Positions 28,072 to 36,785 of a stretch of 64,000 bases of DNA are shown one piece after another. Position 1 is the stretch's first letter. Each line of letters begins with the position of its first letter. A program made the position numbers and the translations under genes. Source of the stretch: Rhodobacteraceae bacterium SB2 (GTDB lineage Bacteria > Pseudomonadota > Alphaproteobacteria > Rhodobacterales > Rhodobacteraceae); contig LGRT01000004.1 in NCBI GenBank assembly GCA_001642945.1, positions 124,001 through 188,000 on the forward strand, given 5' to 3'. The notes under the pieces are model-generated. The model was not told the origin of the DNA. It ran no database searches and saw only the letters and a list, made by a program, of their open reading frames with translations.

Positions 28072-28282
28072 CGTGGTTCCACAGCTTTCAAGACGTCATC
28101 TGTTAAATAGGGTGACATTCCGCCGCGCCAAGGCCTAAAAACATAACCAATCATGCTGGGTCTCGTTTTTCGTCTTACGCAAATCAATTGTGGCGGTCAT
28201 TTTTGAAGCCAATTTCTCACCCTGCAGGGCATGTCCGAGCTTAACAAAGCACGCGTCTCAAATTTGGCAGTATGAGCTTTTG

Positions 28283-28825
28283 CTATTTACGGCGCAAATG
28301 TTCATCAAGCCTTGGCATAATTTCAACGAAATTGCAGGGGCGATGTCGAAAATCGAGCTGCTTTGCCAAAATTTCATCCCACGCATCGCGGCAAGCGCCG
28401 GGGCTTCCCGGCAGAGCAAATAAATAGGTTCCGCCCGACACGCCTGCTGTTGCGCGGCTTTGTACAGCCGATGTGCCAATCTTTTGCATACTGATCATCG
28501 TGAACACGGTGCCAAAAGCCTGAATTTCTTTTTCATAAACATCTTTATGCGCCTCAACCGTCACGTCGCGGCCGGTTAACCCTGTTCCACCGGTTGAAAT
28601 CACCACATCTACATCCTCGCGCGCGATCCAAGCGCGCAGCTGCGCTGCGATTTGATCGCGCTCATCGCATAGGATCATGCGATCTGCCAAATGATGGCCG
28701 GCCTTGCGCAGCCGATCCACCAAGGTTTGGCCGGATTTATCCGTTTCAAGGCTGCGGCTATCTGAAACTGTCAGCACTGCGATGCGCACAGGGATAAACG
28801 TTGCGGTGTTATCAATTCGGCTCAT
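28283..28825 (-). CDS. moaB: Molybdenum cofactor biosynthesis protein MoaB
   Basis: The 180-residue protein belongs to the MoaB/MogA family, which adenylates molybdopterin. Characteristic segments are VLTVSDSRSLETDKSGQ and DVVISTGGTGLTGRDVT, with the active-site SGGTG-type loop. ALPGSPGACRDAWDEI follows near the C-terminus. The start overlaps the upstream uracil-DNA glycosylase stop by four bases. It is separate from the fdhD-moeA run but serves the same pathway. Confidence 0.9.
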   Translation of the reverse strand: MSRIDNTATFIPVRIAVLTVSDSRSLETDKSGQTLVDRLRKAGHHLADRMILCDERDQIAAQLRAWIAREDVDVVISTGGTGLTGRDVTVEAHKDVYEKEIQAFGTVFTMISMQKIGTSAVQSRATAGVSGGTYLFALPGSPGACRDAWDEILAKQLDFRHRPCNFVEIMPRLDEHLRRK

Positions 28826-29610
28826 TCCAGTTCCAACCTCTTTTTAAGCGTCAAAAGATCTTTCCACGCTGATTTTTTCGCCGATGGCATGCGCAGTAAA
28901 TATCCAGGAGACAGCATGGGAAGCAGCGGAATACCCTCGAACTCAAACCATTGTCCGCGCAGATCGGTGAGGTTGGATTTGCCCAAAAGCGCATCGCAAG
29001 CAATCCCCCCCATCAAAACCAAAGTTTTCGGAGCTGCCAAAACGATGTGCCGGCGCATAAACGGTGCCATCATCGCTATCTCGGCAGGGCTGGGGCGCCG
29101 GCTTTGCGGCGGTCGCCAAGGCAAAAATGGCGCAAGGTAAACGTTAGATGGCGTTGCCGCCGATGGCCGCGATAGGCCTATCGCCCCAAGCATTTTATCT
29201 AATAGCTGCCCGGATGGCCCCAAAAAGGGCTTTCCGTGTAGATCGTCTTCGCGTCCAGGAACATCCCCTATAATCATCACATCACATCCGGTTTGGCCCT
29301 CACCAAAAACAAGATTTCGCGCGCCTTTTCGCAAATCACAAAGCTCAAACCCACCAATCGCGGCGGCCAACTCCTCCAAAGTCTGCGATTGCTCTGCCAG
29401 CCCACGCGCAACCGCAACCGAGTCAATAGCTGGCACTTGTGGCGCAGCGGGCGGTTTTGCAACGCTTGGCATAATTTTCGGCGCTTTGACAGGCGCCGGA
29501 TCCAATGCAAAGCGATCTACGGGCTGCTCTTGGATGGCCTCAGTGGCGCCAAGGTCAACCTGCCACTCAAGTAAGGCGCGTGCATTATGCCAGTCTAACT
29601 GCGATTCCAT
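28822..29610 (-). CDS. Uracil-DNA glycosylase superfamily protein (family 4-like)
   Basis: The 262-residue protein has a Pro-rich N-terminal extension and a family 4-like UDG domain: NLVFGEGQTGCDVMIIGDVPGREDD, GKPFLGPSGQLLDKML, and the C-terminal LSPGYLLRMPSAKK in place of the usual HPSYLLR. The GEAPG motif reads GDVPG here. The usual 4Fe-4S cysteines are largely missing: the first CxxC keeps one Cys (ELCDL), the CRPP position is WRPP, and the following Cys is Met. Related alphaproteobacterial proteins also have WRPP. It is coupled to moaB. Uracil excision activity is likely but not certain. Confidence 0.78.
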   Translation of the reverse strand: MESQLDWHNARALLEWQVDLGATEAIQEQPVDRFALDPAPVKAPKIMPSVAKPPAAPQVPAIDSVAVARGLAEQSQTLEELAAAIGGFELCDLRKGARNLVFGEGQTGCDVMIIGDVPGREDDLHGKPFLGPSGQLLDKMLGAIGLSRPSAATPSNVYLAPFLPWRPPQSRRPSPAEIAMMAPFMRRHIVLAAPKTLVLMGGIACDALLGKSNLTDLRGQWFEFEGIPLLPMLSPGYLLRMPSAKKSAWKDLLTLKKRLELE

Positions 29611-29759
29611 AAAGCCTATGCTAGCCTGTTCCCCGCGCGAGGAAAAGCCAGTGCGGATCGCGCAGCCCATCGAGGCAGGCGAATTGAAAAATTTTCACAC
29701 CAAGCCTTGTGCGATGGCGCCGCTCTGAGTATGAGGCCTGAACTAAGCGGGGTTGTGCA

Positions 29760-30707
29760 ATGGCGTTCAAGCATAGGCATCTGTTGGGAATTGAGCCCCT
29801 TGCACCAGAGGCTATTCGCGAGATTCTGGATCTTTCAGACAGTTATGTGGATCTCAACCGTCGGCCAAACAAACATTCAGACGTGTTGGCCGGACGCACG
29901 CAAGTGAATATGTTTTTTGAGAACTCCACCCGCACGCAAGCCTCTTTTGAACTGGCTGGAAAAAGATTGGGCGCCGATGTGATGAACATGTCTATGCAGG
30001 CCAGCTCGATCAAAAAGGGCGAAACACTGATTGATACGGCGATGACGTTGAACGCGATGCATCCCGATCTTTTGGTGGTGCGTCACCCGCATTCAGGTGC
30101 GGTTGATCTCCTGGCCCAAAAGGTGAATTGCAGCGTGTTAAACGCCGGTGATGGACGCCATGAACACCCAACCCAAGCGCTGCTAGATGCTTTGACAATC
30201 CAGCGGGCGAAGGGCCGCTTGCACCGTTTAAGCATCGCAATTTGCGGTGATATTGCGCATTCCCGCGTCGCCCGTTCAAACATAATTCTATTGGGGAAAA
30301 TGGAAAACCGCATTCGATTGATTGCGCCGCCAACGCTGATGCCCTCCGGAATCGATGCCTTTGGCTGCGAGATCTTTGAAGATATGCAAGAAGGTTTAAA
30401 AGACGTAGATGTTGTGATGATGCTGCGCTTGCAACGCGAACGCATGGATGGCGGGTTTATCCCCTCGGAACGTGAATATTATCACCGCTATGGTTTGGAT
30501 GAGGCAAAGCTGCGCGCGGCCAAACCTGACGCGATTGTAATGCATCCCGGACCGATGAATCGCGGCGTCGAAATTGACGGCGAAATTGCCGATGATATCA
30601 ATCGCTCGGTGATCCAAGAGCAAGTGGAAATGGGAGTGGCCGTGCGCATGGCCACAATGGATCTTTTGGCGCGCAATCAGCGCGTGATGAAAGAGCGTCA
30701 TGCTTGA
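29760..30707 (+). CDS. pyrB: Aspartate carbamoyltransferase catalytic subunit
   Basis: The 315-residue enzyme makes carbamoyl-aspartate in pyrimidine synthesis. It carries the carbamoyl-phosphate loop [13 protein letters not shown] (STRT at residues 56-59), [12 protein letters not shown] for the second substrate region, and [12 protein letters not shown] near the C-terminus. It starts a likely pyrB-pyrC'-plsY run; the gap to the next gene is under 80 bases. No PyrI regulatory chain is present. Confidence 0.94.
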   Translation: MAFKHRHLLGIEPLAPEAIREILDLSDSYVDLNRRPNKHSDVLAGRTQVNMFFENSTRTQASFELAGKRLGADVMNMSMQASSIKKGETLIDTAMTLNAMHPDLLVVRHPHSGAVDLLAQKVNCSVLNAGDGRHEHPTQALLDALTIQRAKGRLHRLSIAICGDIAHSRVARSNIILLGKMENRIRLIAPPTLMPSGIDAFGCEIFEDMQEGLKDVDVVMMLRLQRERMDGGFIPSEREYYHRYGLDEAKLRAAKPDAIVMHPGPMNRGVEIDGEIADDINRSVIQEQVEMGVAVRMATMDLLARNQRVMKERHA

Positions 30708-30785
30708 TGTTTTTAAATGCCGCGTCCTGACACCAAGGCGCGCATTGAACGGCAACACGGCGACAAATCAAAAGCGAGGTCTTGC

Positions 30786-32048
30786 ATGCGCCTTTTGTTA
30801 AAAAACGCCCATTTGGTTGATCCCGAGCAGGGTGAAACCCGCATCGGCCAAATTTTCATTGAAAATGGCATAATTAGCAGCTTTGAAAACCAAGCAGCCG
30901 AGCGCGTTATTGAATGTAACGGCAAATATCTTGCCCCCGGATTGGTGGATATCGGGGTAAAAATTTGCGAGCCGGGCGAACGCCATAAAGAAAGCTTCAA
31001 ATCAGCCGGTCAGGCAGCTGCCGCGGGCGGCGTGACAACCATCATCACCCGCCCCGATACATTGCCCGCGATCGATACCCCCGAAACGCTCGAATTCACG
31101 CGCAGGCGGGCCAATTTGGACGCCCCTATCAATGTTTTGCCAATGGCCGCCCTGACCAAAGGCCGGCAGGGCCGTGAAATGACTGAAATTGGGTTTTTAT
31201 TAGATGCAGGCGCAGTGGCCTTCACAGATTGCGATCATGTGGTCAGCGATAATAAGGTGTTTTCACGCGCGCTTAGCTATGCCCGTTCGCTTGGCGCCCT
31301 GATCATCGCGCATCCGCAAGACACGGGATTGTCAAAAGGCGCGGCGGCAACCTCGGGCAAATTTGCCTCGCTGCGCGGGCTTCCAGCCGTATCCGCAATC
31401 GCAGAGCGTATGGGTCTTGATCGTGATATTGCCCTTCTGGAAATGACGGGGGCGAAATATCATGCTGATCAAATCACCACAGCGCGCGCTTTGCCGGCCT
31501 TGCAGCGCGCCAAAACTAACGGCCTTGATATCACCGCAGGCACGTCGATCCATCACCTGACGCTAAACGAACTGGACGTGGCGGATTACAGAACCTTTTT
31601 CAAAGTCAAACCACCCTTGCGTTCCGAAGAAGATCGACACGCCATTATTGAGGCGCTGCAAAGCGGCCTGATTGATACGATCAGCTCGATGCACACCCCG
31701 CAAGATGAAGAAAGCAAACGTTTGCCGTTTGAAGAAGCCGCCTCAGGCGCTGTGGGGCTTGAAACCCTGCTGCCCGCGGCATTGCGCCTGTTTCATTCGG
31801 GCGAAATGGATTTGCCTGGTTTGTTTCGCGCGCTGGCGCTGAACCCCGCCAAAAGACTGGGCCTGCCCTGCGGGCGTTTGGCAATCGGGGCGCCGGCTGA
31901 TCTGGTTTTATTTGATGCCAATCAGCCCTTTGTTTTGGACCGGGCAACATTAAAGTCAAAATCCAAAAACACTCCCTTTGATGGCGCACGTTTACAAGGC
32001 CGCATTTTAGCCAGCTTTGTGGCGGGAAAACAGGTGTTTGGACAATGA
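30786..32048 (+). CDS. Degenerate dihydroorotase homologue (PyrC-like, probably non-catalytic)
   Basis: The 420-residue protein is a class I dihydroorotase homologue. The metal-binding His-x-His expected after PGLVD is replaced: residues 55-63 read DIGVKICEP instead of the DMHVHLREP type. The carboxylate before the second ligand and the TDHAPH motif are also changed (ISSMHTPQD). SIHHLTLNE is retained. Such proteins partner the PyrB of several bacteria as a structural chain, while a separate PyrC does the catalysis. Its position directly after pyrB and overlap with plsY (ATGA) support this. GCGAGG precedes the ATG at 30786. Confidence 0.8.
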   Translation: MRLLLKNAHLVDPEQGETRIGQIFIENGIISSFENQAAERVIECNGKYLAPGLVDIGVKICEPGERHKESFKSAGQAAAAGGVTTIITRPDTLPAIDTPETLEFTRRRANLDAPINVLPMAALTKGRQGREMTEIGFLLDAGAVAFTDCDHVVSDNKVFSRALSYARSLGALIIAHPQDTGLSKGAAATSGKFASLRGLPAVSAIAERMGLDRDIALLEMTGAKYHADQITTARALPALQRAKTNGLDITAGTSIHHLTLNELDVADYRTFFKVKPPLRSEEDRHAIIEALQSGLIDTISSMHTPQDEESKRLPFEEAASGAVGLETLLPAALRLFHSGEMDLPGLFRALALNPAKRLGLPCGRLAIGAPADLVLFDANQPFVLDRATLKSKSKNTPFDGARLQGRILASFVAGKQVFGQ

Positions 32049-32659
32049 TCATGCCAGCGCTCTCTGTCAATTTAAGCGAACTCATCTTTTGGACCGGACT
32101 TTCGTATTTTATCGGCAGTATTCCCTTTGGCTTGCTGCTTGCAAAAGCCATGGGCTTGGGCAATCTGCGCAATATTGGCTCGGGCAATATAGGTGCTACC
32201 AATGTCCTGCGCACTGGCAACAAAAAAGCCGCGGCCTTAACGCTGGCCTTAGATGCTGCAAAAGGGGCTTTCGCGGTTGCGCTGGCGCTGGCCTATTCAG
32301 GGGAAGCCAGCGCGCAGATTGCGGCAATAAGCGCCCTTTTAGGACATTGCTACCCGGTTTGGCTGCGATTTCAGGGCGGCAAAGGCGTGGCAACGCTTTT
32401 GGGCGTGTATTATGCGCTGTTCTGGCCATTGGGGCTTGCCGCTTGCGCCACATGGCTGGCCGCCGCAGCGCTGTTTCGATTTTCTTCCTTGGCGGCTTTA
32501 ATCGCAACGGCCAGTGCGCCTATTTGGGCGCTTTTGTTGGGCTATCCAACCATGCTGGTTCTGTGCGTGAGCTTGGCAATCTTGGTGTTTTGGCGCCATA
32601 GATCGAATATTCTGCGGCTCTCTAAAGGCCAAGAAACAAAAATTGGTGCTAAAAATTAA
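32045..32659 (+). CDS. plsY: Glycerol-3-phosphate acyltransferase PlsY
   Basis: The 204-residue membrane protein transfers the acyl group of acyl phosphate to glycerol-3-phosphate, the first step of phospholipid synthesis. The three PlsY motifs are visible: GSIPFGLLLAK, GSGNIGATNVLR and FQGGKGVATLLG. About five membrane helices are expected. The ATG at 32045 overlaps the upstream stop; a second ATG at 32051 is also possible. It ends convergent with the alpha/beta hydrolase gene, overlapping by four bases. Confidence 0.93.
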   Translation: MIMPALSVNLSELIFWTGLSYFIGSIPFGLLLAKAMGLGNLRNIGSGNIGATNVLRTGNKKAAALTLALDAAKGAFAVALALAYSGEASAQIAAISALLGHCYPVWLRFQGGKGVATLLGVYYALFWPLGLAACATWLAAAALFRFSSLAALIATASAPIWALLLGYPTMLVLCVSLAILVFWRHRSNILRLSKGQETKIGAKN

Positions 32660-33618
32660 ACCGGATGCTTCTTCAAAAAACTTTGTATATGCGCTGCGGT
32701 TGCTTTCGCATGCGTGATCGGTGCCATATGGCCAGCCCCTTCTAACGTTTTCACAAGGCTGCGGGGCAAGCGGGCTTGTAAAGATGATATAACCGCTGGC
32801 ATTGGGGCGGAAGAGGCACTGCCCTGCAAAAGCAAAACCGGTGCCTCAATCTTTTCGAGCAACCCAGCCGTACAAAACCCATAAGCATCTTCAACCACAT
32901 GCGACGCTGCGGCAGGAATCAAATGGATTTTATCCACCATGCCGCGCTGCACTTTATCCGGCAATCTATCCCAAGATTGACCGCTTCCCCAAAGCTGGTG
33001 AAACGCGCGTGCAGCGCCTACAAACTCTTCCCGCGCTATGGCGCGATTAAACTCAGAATGATCATGCAAAAAAGCCTGTTTAGAGGCCGGTTCAAAGGCA
33101 AAGCCCAATGAGAAAATAACCGGCTCAATCAAGATAAGCGACCGCACCAAATCTGGATGCTCGAGCGCAAGCCGAAGCGCAACACTGGCTCCGAAAGAAT
33201 GACCGATTAAATCCATCTTCTGATCCAAAAAGCTTGCGGCAACGGCAGTGCTGACATCATGAAACGCACCACGAAAATCCCATTTCAAGCTTTCTCCATG
33301 GCCGGGCAAATCAAACATAGTAAACTGATGCTCGCTTTGCGCCATTTCGGCCAATAGGCCGCGCCATGCCGAAGACATCGCCAATGAACAATGCAGCAAG
33401 AGCACAGCCCGCGACCCTGATCCAGTCATTTGCCAAGCCGTTGGATAGCCAGCCCGAATGTCACGTTTCAAATGATACCCCTTAATATCTAACGCCAGCC
33501 TTTTATATCCCTGGCTGCGAACCAATATCCTGCAGACGCAGCGCAAACGCGTCAAACAGGTTTCACTTTTTTGCCAGATTGCCGCTGCCATCTCTTTAAG
33601 AATATTCTTTTGTGACAT
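32656..33618 (-). CDS. Alpha/beta-fold hydrolase
   Basis: The protein has the nucleophile elbow LIGHSFGAS, the oxyanion strand VLLLHCSLAMSSAW, and a C-terminal His in GAGHMAPI. LSLILIEP-type wording (RSLILIEPV) is common in this family. The start is uncertain. I use the ATG at 33618 (MSQKNIL), giving 320 residues and leaving room for a divergent promoter with prs. ATGs at 33666 and 33687 are further upstream in frame. The substrate is unknown. Confidence 0.75.
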   Translation of the reverse strand: MSQKNILKEMAAAIWQKSETCLTRLRCVCRILVRSQGYKRLALDIKGYHLKRDIRAGYPTAWQMTGSGSRAVLLLHCSLAMSSAWRGLLAEMAQSEHQFTMFDLPGHGESLKWDFRGAFHDVSTAVAASFLDQKMDLIGHSFGASVALRLALEHPDLVRSLILIEPVIFSLGFAFEPASKQAFLHDHSEFNRAIAREEFVGAARAFHQLWGSGQSWDRLPDKVQRGMVDKIHLIPAAASHVVEDAYGFCTAGLLEKIEAPVLLLQGSASSAPMPAVISSLQARLPRSLVKTLEGAGHMAPITHAKATAAHIQSFLKKHPV

Positions 33619-33723
33619 TTTTTGGGCTGGAATGAGATCCCGATCTAGGCCCGAGAGGTCTACCATGTTAAGCGATAACAACATCACGATTCTGTTACAA
33701 AGCGATCAAGGAATACTTTCTGG

Positions 33724-34734
33724 ATGCCAAATCTCAACGAACCCAAAATCATCGCAGGCAATGCCAACCTTACTTTGGCAAAAGCCATCTCTCGACGGAT
33801 GTCGCTGCACCGTGGATTAAATGTTGGATTGGTCGATGCCCGAGTCGAACGCTTCAATGATCAAGAAATTTTTGTGGAAGTGTATGAAAACGTGCGCGGC
33901 GAAGATATGTTTATTCTTCAATCCACGTCGAACCCTGCAAATGACAACTTGATGGAATTGTTGATCATGTCCGACGCGCTGCGCCGCTCTTCGGCCAGCC
34001 GTATCACCGCCGTGATCCCGTATTTTGGCTATGCAAGGCAAGACCGCCGCGCCAAAGCCCGAACGCCGATCAGCGCCAAATTGGTGGCCAATATGTTGGT
34101 TGAGGCTGGCATTGAGCGCGTGCTCACCATGGATTTGCACGCCGCACAAATACAAGGTTTTTTCGATATCCCCGTTGATAACCTTTACGCGTCACCAATC
34201 TTTGCGCTTGATATTTTGCATCAATTCAAAGAAACGACCGACGATATAATGGTTGTCTCGCCAGATGTGGGCGGGGTTGCGCGGGCGCGCGAGCTTGCAA
34301 AGCGGATCGAAGCGCCCTTGGCCATTGTTGATAAGCGCCGTGAAAAAGCCGGTGAAATCGCCGAGATGACGGTAATTGGCAACGTATCGGGAAAGAAATG
34401 CATCATTGTGGATGATATTTGCGATACCGCCGGCACCTTATGCAAAGCCGCCGAACTGTTGATTGAAAACGATGCCTCCGAAGTGCATTCATATATTACG
34501 CATGGTGTTTTATCTGGCCCTGCCGTTGAGCGGATCACAAAATCGGTGATGAAATCACTGGTGATCACTGATTCGATTGAGGCGAGCCCTGCCGTTTTGG
34601 CAGCGCCAAATATTCGCATTGTGCCAACGGCGCCGATGTTTGCGCAGGCAATCTTGAACATTTGGAACGGTACTTCGGTCTCATCATTATTCGAAACAGA
34701 TACTTTAGGGCCGATCTATGATGGCCTTTACTAA
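33724..34734 (+). CDS. prs: Ribose-phosphate pyrophosphokinase
   Basis: The 336-residue enzyme makes PRPP from ribose 5-phosphate and ATP, feeding purine, pyrimidine, histidine and NAD synthesis. It shows [22 protein letters not shown], the flexible-loop and regulatory segment, then [17 protein letters not shown] and the PRPP-binding loop [14 protein letters not shown]. Length is slightly above the usual 315 because of a short C-terminal tail. A strong terminator follows. Confidence 0.95.
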   Translation: MPNLNEPKIIAGNANLTLAKAISRRMSLHRGLNVGLVDARVERFNDQEIFVEVYENVRGEDMFILQSTSNPANDNLMELLIMSDALRRSSASRITAVIPYFGYARQDRRAKARTPISAKLVANMLVEAGIERVLTMDLHAAQIQGFFDIPVDNLYASPIFALDILHQFKETTDDIMVVSPDVGGVARARELAKRIEAPLAIVDKRREKAGEIAEMTVIGNVSGKKCIIVDDICDTAGTLCKAAELLIENDASEVHSYITHGVLSGPAVERITKSVMKSLVITDSIEASPAVLAAPNIRIVPTAPMFAQAILNIWNGTSVSSLFETDTLGPIYDGLY

Positions 34735-34783
34735 CGCGCTAAAAGCGCTTGGGTATCCCGTTTTTGAAATATAAAACGGATAA

Positions 34784-34809
34784 AAAAAGGGCCCAGATGG
34801 GCCCTTTTT
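34784..34809. terminator. Bidirectional terminator between prs and amtB
   Basis: AAAAAGGGCCC and GGGCCCTTTTT form a perfect 11-bp stem with loop AGAT. The A and T runs make it a rho-independent terminator in both directions. It lies between the convergent ends of prs and amtB, 50 bases after the prs stop and 22 bases from the amtB stop. Confidence 0.92.
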
Positions 34810-34830
34810 ATTTTCCAGATTGATAAGCGA

Positions 34831-36165
34831 TTAGCTTTTGGAAAACTCAGGATAGGCATCCATGCCCAGCTCTGACATATCCAGACCGTTAATCTCATCT
34901 TCTTCTGCAACGCGGATACCCGTTGTTGCTTTAAGAATGAACCAAACGATCGCTGAGGCAACGGTTACGAAAATACCCACAACAATGATTGAGTACAGCT
35001 GGGTGCCCAGCGAGGCGTCGCCATTGGTGAACACAACTGCGATCGTACCCCAAATCCCTGCAAACAAATGTACCGGAATCGCGCCAACGACATCGTCAAT
35101 TTTCAACTTGTCTAGGAATGGAACCGAGAACACAACAATCACTCCGCCAATCGCACCGATAATGGTTGCCGCCCCCAAAGACGGTGTCAAAGGCTCCGCT
35201 GTGATCGACACCAAGCCGGCCAGGGCTCCGTTCAAAATCATCGTAAGGTCTGGCTTTGAATAAAGCAGTTGCGTCAGGATCAAAGCGGCAACAGCGCCGC
35301 CTGCAGCGGCGGCGTTTGTGTTGGCGAAAATGCGCGACACATCTGCCACATCTCCGACAGAGCCCATCGCAAGCTGTGAGCCACCATTAAAGCCGAACCA
35401 GCCAAGCCATAGAATGAATGTACCCAAAGTTGCCAATGCCAGATTTGAGCCCTGGATCGGCACCACTTTGCCGTCAGCTGTGTATTTGCCAAGCCGTGGC
35501 CCTAGGATGATCGCACCTGCAAGCGCAGCCCATCCACCAACCGAATGCACGACTGTTGAACCGGCAAAGTCTAAAAAGCCCATACCGTCCAAGAAGCCTC
35601 CGCCCCATTTCCAGCTGGCTTGCAGCGGGTAAATGATGCTTGTCAAAATGACCGTAAAAATCAAAAATGGCCACAGTTTGATCCTCTCGGCCAACGCGCC
35701 CGAGACGATAGAGGCCGTTGCGGCGCAGAACATCAATTGGAAGAAGAAATCTGAACCGGTGGACGCATAGCCATAATCATCCGCCGCATCCGCTGTAACG
35801 CCGACCGCTTCTAGAACTGCCGTGCCCCAAACACCAGAAAGCACGCCCTCAACCGCCCATGTTCCCAGCGGATACATAAGATTATACCCAATGAGGTAAT
35901 AGAAAATGGCTGCCAACGAAAATAAGGCCACGTTTTTCGTTAATTGCATGGTCACGTTTTTTGAGCGCACAAGGCCGGCTTCCAACATGGCAAACCCGGC
36001 GGCCATCCAGAACACCAAGAAGCCGCCAATTAAAAACAGCAGAGAATTCAGAATAAAGACGCTATCCGTCGGCACCAGAGCCGGAGCTTCTTGCGCCAAA
36101 ACCGCGCCTGGCAGGATTACCGCTGCAGCGGCGCCTGAAAGGAGTTTGTGTTTTACGTTTAACAT
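34831..36165 (-). CDS. amtB: Ammonium transporter AmtB
   Basis: The 444-residue protein begins MLNVKHKLLSGAAAAV with a cleavable signal ending LPGAVLAQ, followed by about 11 membrane helices. Amt wording includes MAAGFAMLEAGLVRSKN, DFAGSTVVHSVGGWAAL, LGWFGFNGGSQLA and HLFAGIWGTIAV. The ATG at 36165 has AAGGA upstream, and the frame beyond it lies within glnK. It follows glnK by 16 bases; the GlnK trimer would block it when nitrogen is sufficient. Confidence 0.94.
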   Translation of the reverse strand: MLNVKHKLLSGAAAAVILPGAVLAQEAPALVPTDSVFILNSLLFLIGGFLVFWMAAGFAMLEAGLVRSKNVTMQLTKNVALFSLAAIFYYLIGYNLMYPLGTWAVEGVLSGVWGTAVLEAVGVTADAADDYGYASTGSDFFFQLMFCAATASIVSGALAERIKLWPFLIFTVILTSIIYPLQASWKWGGGFLDGMGFLDFAGSTVVHSVGGWAALAGAIILGPRLGKYTADGKVVPIQGSNLALATLGTFILWLGWFGFNGGSQLAMGSVGDVADVSRIFANTNAAAAGGAVAALILTQLLYSKPDLTMILNGALAGLVSITAEPLTPSLGAATIIGAIGGVIVVFSVPFLDKLKIDDVVGAIPVHLFAGIWGTIAVVFTNGDASLGTQLYSIIVVGIFVTVASAIVWFILKATTGIRVAEEDEINGLDMSELGMDAYPEFSKS

Positions 36166-36181
36166 TCTAAGTGGTCCTTCT

Positions 36182-36520
36182 TTATATCGCGTCAGCGCCG
36201 GTTTCACCGGTACGCACTCTGACAGTTTGATCGACATCGAGAACAAAGATTTTACCGTCCCCAATTTTGCCGGTTTTGGCTGCCTTGGTGATGGTTTCAA
36301 CGACTTGATCCGCCATTGACGCATCGGTCACGATTTCCAGTTTTACTTTCGGTACAAAATTTACAGCATATTCTGCCCCACGATATATCTCAGTATGACC
36401 CGATTGGGCTCCAAAGCCCTTAATCTCGGTCACCATCATTCCACGCACGCCAATCTCGGTAAGCGCCTCACGCACTTCTTCGAGCTTAAACGGTTTGATG
36501 GTTGCTATGATCAATTTCAC
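36182..36520 (-). CDS. glnK: PII nitrogen regulatory protein GlnK
   Basis: The 112-residue PII protein begins [20 protein letters not shown]. Its T-loop reads [22 protein letters not shown], so both loop tyrosines, including the uridylylation site Tyr51, are kept. The C-terminal signature [11 protein letters not shown] is present. The glnK-amtB order is standard. I looked for an obvious sigma-54 promoter upstream and did not find one by eye. Confidence 0.94.
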   Translation of the reverse strand: MKLIIATIKPFKLEEVREALTEIGVRGMMVTEIKGFGAQSGHTEIYRGAEYAVNFVPKVKLEIVTDASMADQVVETITKAAKTGKIGDGKIFVLDVDQTVRVRTGETGADAI

Positions 36521-36785
36521 CGTTGGTTCCTTTCTTAATTTTCTTGCTTTGACGGTTGCGCCAAAACCACGTCTCTATCAACGCCGCCCCCCACCTAAGG
36601 GCCACCAAAAGCCCAATGTTGAAGACGTAAAATCTATCAAAAGCGCATATTTTTTGCGCAAATTCTTCTTGATGATTAATTTTTAAACACAAAACGGATA
36701 GGTTTGGAGGAGCAGTTAGCCCTAAACAAGCCCATGAAGATACGATAGACTCGCCACAAAGAGCTCGAAATAAGCAGGGCAATCC

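Noticed and set aside
32017-32601. Long alternative frame of 194 codons in the plsY region
   Set aside because: It is the shadow of plsY in another frame; PlsY motifs are in the accepted frame.
36521-36785. Possible sigma-54 promoter or small RNA before glnK
   Set aside because: No TGGCAC-N5-TTGC match was found by eye, and no hairpin structure is convincing.
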